From Pseudomonas sp. MF4836 (GTDB taxonomy: Bacteria > Pseudomonadota > Gammaproteobacteria > Pseudomonadales > Pseudomonadaceae), in contig NZ_MVOL01000003.1 of NCBI RefSeq assembly GCF_002018875.1, positions 1 to 64,000 on the forward strand: a stretch of DNA of 64,000 bases, written 5' to 3'. Every line of letters begins with the position of its first letter. Within the stretch, counting starts at the first letter, position 1. The position numbers were made by a program, and so were the translations under genes. Positions 58,598 through 64,000 of this stretch are shown here, one piece after another. The notes under the pieces are model-generated. The model saw nothing but the letters and a program-made list of their open reading frames with translations. It ran no database searches and had not been told where the DNA came from.

Positions 58598-60120
58598 GTT
58601 ACCTAAGCAAACGCATCACCCAACGAGAGCTCGAAAGCTACCTGTGGGGCGCAGCCGTGCTGCTGCGCGGCCTCATCGACGCAGGCGACTACAAGCAGTT
58701 CATCTTCCCCCTACTGTTCTACAAACGTGTGGCCGATGTATGGGAGGAGGAATACCAGGCGGCGCTAGCCAACTCCGCCGGGGACCTCTCTTACGCCAAG
58801 TTTGCTGAAAACCACAGATTTCAGATTCCTGAGGGAGCCCATTGGAAGGATGTAAGGCAAACCGCAATGAGCGTGGGTGCTGCAATTCAAAGGGCCATGC
58901 GAGCAATCGAGACGGCCAATCCAGATCTGCTGGACGGCATTTTCGGTGATGCTCCCTGGACCAACCGTGAGCGTTTGCCTGACGAAACGCTGAAAAACCT
59001 TATAGAACACTTCTCCACTCAGACATTGTCAGTGGCCAACGTGCCGGAGGACGAGCTCGGTAACGCCTACGAATATCTGATCAAAAAGTTCGCCGATGAC
59101 TCGGGCCATACGGCCGCCGAGTTCTACACCAACCGCACCGTGGTACACCTGATGACGCAACTCCTGGAGCCGCAGGCGGGCGAGTCGATCTACGACCCCA
59201 CCTGCGGCACAGGCGGCATGCTGATCTCGGCATTGGACGAAGTGAAGCGCTCTGGTGGCGAATACCGCACGCTCAGGCTCTACGGGCAGGAGCGCAACCT
59301 CATCACGTCGTCCATCGCCCGTATGAATTTATTCCTGCACGGCGTGGAAGACTTCGAGATCATCCGTGGTGACACCCTGGCCGACCCCAAGCACATCGCG
59401 GGCGACCGACTTCGCCAGTTCGACGTGATCCTAGCCAACCCGCCGTACTCCATCAAGCAGTGGAGCCGCGAGGCTTGGAGCAGTGACAAGTGGGGCCGTA
59501 ACTCGCTGGGCACCCCGCCGCAGGGTCGCGCCGATTACGCCTTCCAGCAGCACATCCTGACTAGCCTCACGACCAAGGGGCGTAGTGCAGTGCTCTGGCC
59601 CCACGGCGTGCTGTTTCGCAACGAAGAGCAGGCCATGCGCGCCAAGATGATCGAGCAGGACTGGGTGGAGGCCGTGATCGGCTTGGGCCCCAACCTGTTC
59701 TACAACTCCCCGATGGAGTCGTGCATCGTTATCTGTAACCGCAAGAAGTCGGCCGTACGCAAAGGCAAGGTGATCTTCATCGACGCGGTGAACGAGGTCA
59801 CGCGGGAAAGTGCACAGAGCTTTCTGAAATCCGAGCACCAGCAGCGCATCCTGACTGCCTACAAGACGTTTGCGGATGAGCCCGGCTTCGCCAAGGTCGC
59901 CACCTTGGCCGAGATCGGCGCCAGCGCTAGCAACCTGTCTATCCCGCTTTACGTGAAACGCATTGCCGCCGCCATCGCAACCGATAGTAATGGCGACGCG
60001 TTATCGCTGCGCTCCTCCTGGGAGCGGTTGCAGAACGAAGGCCGCGCCTTCTGGCAGCAGATGGATGCGCTTGTAGAAACGCTGGATGGGATGATTGCGG
60101 AGGACATCGATCGTGTCTGA
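58594..60120 (+). CDS. hsdM: Type I restriction methyltransferase subunit HsdM, second copy
   Basis: A 508-residue HsdM with the same layout as the preceding gene, collinear along the length and clearly paralogous (shared HRFQIP, LIEHFS, AYEYLIKKFAD, ARMNLFLHG). Motif I is DPTCGTGGM (201-209) and motif IV NPPY (282-285), so it should also methylate adenine. GTG of hsdS overlaps its stop by eight bases. Two M genes with a single S gene is unusual; the products may form a mixed M1-M2-S complex, with one copy perhaps specialised. Confidence 0.9.
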   Translation: MSYLSKRITQRELESYLWGAAVLLRGLIDAGDYKQFIFPLLFYKRVADVWEEEYQAALANSAGDLSYAKFAENHRFQIPEGAHWKDVRQTAMSVGAAIQRAMRAIETANPDLLDGIFGDAPWTNRERLPDETLKNLIEHFSTQTLSVANVPEDELGNAYEYLIKKFADDSGHTAAEFYTNRTVVHLMTQLLEPQAGESIYDPTCGTGGMLISALDEVKRSGGEYRTLRLYGQERNLITSSIARMNLFLHGVEDFEIIRGDTLADPKHIAGDRLRQFDVILANPPYSIKQWSREAWSSDKWGRNSLGTPPQGRADYAFQQHILTSLTTKGRSAVLWPHGVLFRNEEQAMRAKMIEQDWVEAVIGLGPNLFYNSPMESCIVICNRKKSAVRKGKVIFIDAVNEVTRESAQSFLKSEHQQRILTAYKTFADEPGFAKVATLAEIGASASNLSIPLYVKRIAAAIATDSNGDALSLRSSWERLQNEGRAFWQQMDALVETLDGMIAEDIDRV

Positions 60121-61315
60121 TAAGAACATTAAAGCGCTAAAGCCCGGCTGGCGGCGGGTGAAGTTTGGCGACGTGGTGCGCCTCTCGAAAGCCCGCAGCC
60201 AAGATCCGCTGACAGATGGCTTTGATCGCTATGTTGGCATGGAGCATCTGGAGCCGGGCGATTTGCGCATTCGCAGTTGGGGCAATGTCGCTGACGGCGT
60301 GACCTTCACCAGCGTGTTCCAGCCCGGGCAGGTGCTGTTTGGCAAGCGCCGCGCTTACCAGCGCAAGGTGGCCGTGGCGGATTTTGCCGGAGTTTGCTCC
60401 GGTGACATCTATGTGCTTGAAACAAAGGATGTGCAGGTCTTGCTGCCGGGTTTGCTGCCTTTCATTTGCCAGACCGAGGCTTTTTTCGATCACGCGGTAG
60501 GCACATCGGCCGGCTCGTTGAGCCCCCGTACCAACTGGACGAGTTTGGCGGATTTCGAGTTCTCGCTGCCGCCGATGGATGAGCAACATCGTCTCGTCAA
60601 GCTTCTCGGCGCTATTGAAGAATGCTTGGTTTCGTTTGTGGAAGCGGACCTCGCGACAATAGCACTAGAAAACTCACGCCTTGAAGACGCGCTGGCTTCG
60701 GTGCAGGCTGACCGTTTCATTACGGTCGACAAACTCGTGCCAACGGGGCCAAAAAACGGGGTGTCCCCGAAAGCTAACGCTGACGAGCGAGGATATCCAA
60801 CTCTCAGTATCGGCGCCGTAAGAGATGGTCGCATTGTGACAGAGGGCAATACTAAGTACGCCGAGATATCCGAAACTGAAGCTGCTACGTTTGAACTGAA
60901 GGCCAACGACGTTCTTGTTGTGCGTGGAAACGGCAACAAGCTACTCACAGGCAAGTGCGGTCTTGTCGATGTTGTGCCAAAGGGTTGTTTCTATCCAGAC
61001 CTGCTTATTCGACTGAAGTTTGACGAGAACATCATCAGGCCAGAGTTTGCGGTTTGGCAGTGGAACAGCCAGAGCACGCACAATCGACTGATCTCTCGCG
61101 CCAAATCCACAAACGGAATCTGGAAGATCAACGGTGCTGATATTCGCCAGCACCAGCTCAAGGTGCCAGAAGTAGAAGAACAGGATGCTCTGTTGGCAGA
61201 GATGAGAGCGATTCGGTCGGCTCGGAAAGACATAGCTACTCGCAAGGAGGCGGCGCAGAACCTGAAACTGCACGCGCTCGAGTCAATTGAGAATAGGGGC
61301 GCAAATGGCATTTAA
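60113..61315 (+). CDS. hsdS: Type I restriction specificity subunit HsdS
   Basis: A 400-residue specificity subunit with two target-recognition domains. TRD1 spans about residues 10-155 and ends at the conserved LPPMDEQHRLVKLLGAIEE helix; TRD2 spans about 195-345 and ends with PEVEEQDALLAEMRAIR. Each recognises one half of a bipartite target. GTG at 60113 was chosen because gcggagg lies nine bases upstream; it overlaps the hsdM stop. The hsdR start overlaps its end by 11 bases. The recognised sequence cannot be told here. Confidence 0.88.
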   Translation: MSDKNIKALKPGWRRVKFGDVVRLSKARSQDPLTDGFDRYVGMEHLEPGDLRIRSWGNVADGVTFTSVFQPGQVLFGKRRAYQRKVAVADFAGVCSGDIYVLETKDVQVLLPGLLPFICQTEAFFDHAVGTSAGSLSPRTNWTSLADFEFSLPPMDEQHRLVKLLGAIEECLVSFVEADLATIALENSRLEDALASVQADRFITVDKLVPTGPKNGVSPKANADERGYPTLSIGAVRDGRIVTEGNTKYAEISETEAATFELKANDVLVVRGNGNKLLTGKCGLVDVVPKGCFYPDLLIRLKFDENIIRPEFAVWQWNSQSTHNRLISRAKSTNGIWKINGADIRQHQLKVPEVEEQDALLAEMRAIRSARKDIATRKEAAQNLKLHALESIENRGANGI

Positions 61316-64000
61316 CGAATCCAACACCGTCGAAGCCTACGTCCGCGACCTGCTCGCGGGCCCCATCAAGGCTGTCCCGACCAATATCGTCCAAGAATCG
61401 CAAGTCAGCTACGGCCCCAATCCAAAAGGCATCGGCTGGCGCTACGCGGTGCCGAGTGAAGTGCCGCGCCAGATTCAGGACGTGCTGGTCGAGCCCTGGC
61501 TGCGGGATGCGCTGATCCGTCTGAACCCTGATATTGCTGCACAGCCCGACCGCGCTGACGAAGTGCTCTACAAGCTGCGCGCCATCGTGTTGTCTGTGCG
61601 TTCGGATGGCCTGATACGCGCCAACGAGGAAATGACCGCTTGGATGCGTGGCGAGCGCTCGATGCCCTTCGGCCAGAACAACGAGCATTTGCCGGTGCGG
61701 CTGATCGATATGGACGACTTGTCGCAGAACCAGTACATCGTCACCCAGCAGTACACCTACCGTGCCGGCCCCACTGAGCGCCGCGCCGATCTAGTGCTTT
61801 TGGTCAACGGTCTGCCGCTGGTGCTGATCGAGGCCAAGACGCCGGTCAAGAAATGCATCAGCTGGGTCGATGGTGCAGTGCAGGTACACGATGACTACGA
61901 GAAATTCGTGCCAGAGCTGTTCGTCTGCAATGTGTTCTCGGTGGCCACCGAGGGCAAAGCCTACCACTTCGGATCCGTTGGCCTGCCGGTTAAGGACTGG
62001 GGGCCGTGGCATCTGGAGGGAGGCGATGCGCAGCACCATCCGCTGAGGTCACTCAAGCTGTCGGCCGAGAGCATGTTGCGGCCGCATGTGGTGTTGGACA
62101 TCCTCGGAAGCTTCACCCTGTTCGCCACAGACAAGAAGCAGCGCCGCATCAAGGTTATCTGCCGCTATCAGCAGTACGAGGCAGCTAACAAGATTGTCGA
62201 GCGCGTGCTGGCAGGCTACCCCAAGAAAGGCCTGATCTGGCACTTCCAGGGCTCGGGCAAGTCGCTGTTGATGGTGTTTGCCGCGCAAAAACTGCGGATG
62301 CACGCCGGGTTGAAGAACCCCACTGTGTTGATCGTGGTGGACCGAATCGACCTGGATAGCCAGATCACCGGCACCTTCACCGGGGCGGACATTCCCAATC
62401 TGGAAAAGGCCGATACGCGGGAGAAGCTGCAGCAACTGCTAGCGCAGGATGTGCGCAAAATCATCATCACGACGATCTTCAAGTTCGGCGAGGCCACAGG
62501 CAGCCTGAACGATCGCAGCAACATCATTGCACTGGTGGACGAAGCACACCGCACGCAAGAAGGTGATCTGGGCCGTAAGATGCGCGAGGCCCTGCCCAAT
62601 GCATTTCTGTTCGGTCTGACCGGCACACCCATCAACCGTGCCGACCGCAACACCTTTTACGCCTTTGGTGCCGACGAGGACGAAAAGGGCTACATGAGCC
62701 GGTATGGTTTCGAAGAATCGATCCGCGACGGCGCCACGCTGAAACTACACTTCGAGCCGAGACTGATCGATCTGCATATCGACAAGGCAGCCCTCGACGC
62801 TGCCTATAAAGATTTGACCGGTGGCTTGTCGGACCTTGATAAGGACAACCTCGCCAAGACCGCCGCGAAGATGGCCGTGTTGGTTAAGACCCCCGAGCGT
62901 ATCCGCAAGGTGTGTGAGGACATTGTTCAGCACTTTCAGGGCAAGGTAGAGCCCAATGGCTTCAAGGGCCAGATCGTCACCTTCGACCGTGAGTCGTGCC
63001 TTCTGTTCAAGGCGGAGTTGGATAAGCTGCTGCCACCGGAGGCCACCGATATCGTTATGTCGGTGCAGGCCGCTGATAAGAAGGCGCACCCGGAGTACGC
63101 TACTTACGACCGCTCGCGCGATGAAGAAGAACGGCTGCTCGACCGCTTCCGCGACCCGGCCGACCCGCTGAAGCTGATCATCGTCACAGCCAAGCTACTG
63201 ACCGGCTTCGATGCGCCGATCTTGCAGGCGATGTACCTGGATAAGCCTTTGCGTGACCACACCTTATTGCAGGCGATCTGCCGGGTGAACCGGACATACT
63301 CCGAGCAGAAGACCCATGGTCTGATCGTGGATTATCTGGGCATCTTCGACGATGTTGCTGCTGCGCTGGAGTTTGATGACCAGAGCGTCAAACAGGTTGT
63401 TAGCAACATCCAAGAACTGAAGGACAAGCTGCCCGAAGCGATACAGAAGTGCCTGGCCTTTTTCCCCGGCATCGATCGTGACCAGCAAGGCTATGAAGGC
63501 CTGATGGCTGCGCAGGAGTGTTTGCCGAACAACGAGGTGCGGGACAACTTTGCCGCCGAATACAGCGTACTTAACAAGATCTGGGAGGCGTTGTCGCCCG
63601 ACTTGGTGCTAGGTGCCTTCGAGAAAGACTACAAGTGGCTGTCACAGGTGTATCAGTCGGTGCAGCCTTCCAGCGGTCACGGCAAGCTGATCTGGCACTC
63701 ACTAGGCGCCAAGACTATCGAGCTGATTCACCAGAACGTGCATGTGGATGCGGTGCGCGATGACCTCGACACCCTTGTGCTGGACGCCGATTTGCTAGAG
63801 GCAGTTCTCTCGAACCCTGACCCGAAGAAGGCGAAGGAAATCGAGATAAAGCTTAAGCGCCGGCTTCGTGGGCACAGTGGCAACCCCAAGTTCAAGCAAT
63901 TATCGGAGCGACTTGATGCCTTGAAAGATCGCTTCGAGTCCGGGCAGATCAACAGCGTGGAGTTTTTGAAAGCTTTGCTGGAGATCGCCAAGGAAACGCG
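61305..64000 (+). CDS. hsdR: Type I restriction endonuclease subunit HsdR, cut by window end
   Basis: The first 898 residues of the motor and nuclease subunit. The PD-(D/E)xK nuclease core shows D162 and E176-A-K178 (LVLIEAKTP); the SF2 motor has Walker A FQGSGKS (314-320), DEAH (412-415) and LTGTPI shortly after, and further helicase motifs follow (GFDAPILQ, QAICRVNRTY). ATG at 61305 overlaps the hsdS stop by 11 bases. The frame is open at the end of the window, so the C-terminus lies outside. It cleaves unmethylated DNA after translocation as part of an R2M2S complex. Confidence 0.9.
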   Translation, partial: MAFNESNTVEAYVRDLLAGPIKAVPTNIVQESQVSYGPNPKGIGWRYAVPSEVPRQIQDVLVEPWLRDALIRLNPDIAAQPDRADEVLYKLRAIVLSVRSDGLIRANEEMTAWMRGERSMPFGQNNEHLPVRLIDMDDLSQNQYIVTQQYTYRAGPTERRADLVLLVNGLPLVLIEAKTPVKKCISWVDGAVQVHDDYEKFVPELFVCNVFSVATEGKAYHFGSVGLPVKDWGPWHLEGGDAQHHPLRSLKLSAESMLRPHVVLDILGSFTLFATDKKQRRIKVICRYQQYEAANKIVERVLAGYPKKGLIWHFQGSGKSLLMVFAAQKLRMHAGLKNPTVLIVVDRIDLDSQITGTFTGADIPNLEKADTREKLQQLLAQDVRKIIITTIFKFGEATGSLNDRSNIIALVDEAHRTQEGDLGRKMREALPNAFLFGLTGTPINRADRNTFYAFGADEDEKGYMSRYGFEESIRDGATLKLHFEPRLIDLHIDKAALDAAYKDLTGGLSDLDKDNLAKTAAKMAVLVKTPERIRKVCEDIVQHFQGKVEPNGFKGQIVTFDRESCLLFKAELDKLLPPEATDIVMSVQAADKKAHPEYATYDRSRDEEERLLDRFRDPADPLKLIIVTAKLLTGFDAPILQAMYLDKPLRDHTLLQAICRVNRTYSEQKTHGLIVDYLGIFDDVAAALEFDDQSVKQVVSNIQELKDKLPEAIQKCLAFFPGIDRDQQGYEGLMAAQECLPNNEVRDNFAAEYSVLNKIWEALSPDLVLGAFEKDYKWLSQVYQSVQPSSGHGKLIWHSLGAKTIELIHQNVHVDAVRDDLDTLVLDADLLEAVLSNPDPKKAKEIEIKLKRRLRGHSGNPKFKQLSERLDALKDRFESGQINSVEFLKALLEIAKET

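Noticed and set aside
1..64000. CRISPR arrays, rRNA and intact tRNA genes
   Set aside because: No regularly spaced repeats and no rRNA- or tRNA-like sequence were seen on either strand.

Overview
The window is chromosomal DNA from a Pseudomonas, most likely of the P. fluorescens complex. The evidence is high GC with strong GC3 bias, Pseudomonas-type REP elements (stems built on tgtagccgctgcc or gggagcttgctccc), a DUF6124 (old DUF3077) gene behind its typical structured leader, DUF2388 and DUF4431-like exported proteins, and a LuxI/LuxR pair. No rRNA, intact tRNA or CRISPR array was seen.

Layout. 1-31.9 kb is ordinary accessory metabolism: a TSUP fragment at the left edge; an MdaB/YgiN-like quinone redox pair with a LysR regulator and an SDR; gamma-glutamyltransferase; a SulP transporter; a GntP permease, RpiR-type regulator and D-aminoacylase operon (D-amino-acid use); AraC, MCP, histidine phosphatase and ArnT-like genes; an AraC/EamA exporter pair; a TetR regulator divergent from an isomerase/hydrolase operon with a clear palindromic operator; AzlCD; and a run of small LRR, SMI1/KNR4 and unknown proteins. 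At 32.0-35.3 kb an unusual single-chain fusion of a 2Fe-2S/FAD/NAD reductase to an M24 metallopeptidase is divergent from a MocR/PdxR regulator.

35.3-47.7 kb holds a coherent biosynthetic cluster. An apparent leftward operon of about 10.5 kb encodes a KAS II-like synthase, a MaoC-type hot-dog protein, an acyl carrier protein, an AurF-like diiron oxygenase, three RetSat/CrtI-like FAD proteins, a serine hydrolase, a FabG-like reductase, a 7Fe ferredoxin and a small membrane protein. Divergent from it is an acyl-homoserine-lactone synthase gene, with a convergent LuxR gene behind it. The divergent intergenic region carries two lux-box-like 16-mers exactly 50 bp apart. I infer a quorum-sensing-controlled, ACP-tethered unsaturated or polyene acyl product. 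I do not recognise this gene set as a described pathway, and it is my main candidate for an undescribed system.

47.7-49.8 kb is a gene-poor junction with two small exported proteins and several palindromes or direct repeats. From 49.8 kb to the right edge the base composition and gene types change to an integrated element carrying defence genes: an unknown gene with tandem TATAGAT motifs upstream, an AlpA-type excisionase regulator, a YagK/YfjJ-like HUH protein, a BrxR-like WYL regulator, a RecQ-like helicase fused to a phosphoribosyltransferase, DprA, and a type I restriction system with two consecutive hsdM genes, one hsdS and an hsdR cut by the window end. The last six genes are closely packed or overlap and probably form one defence operon under the WYL regulator.
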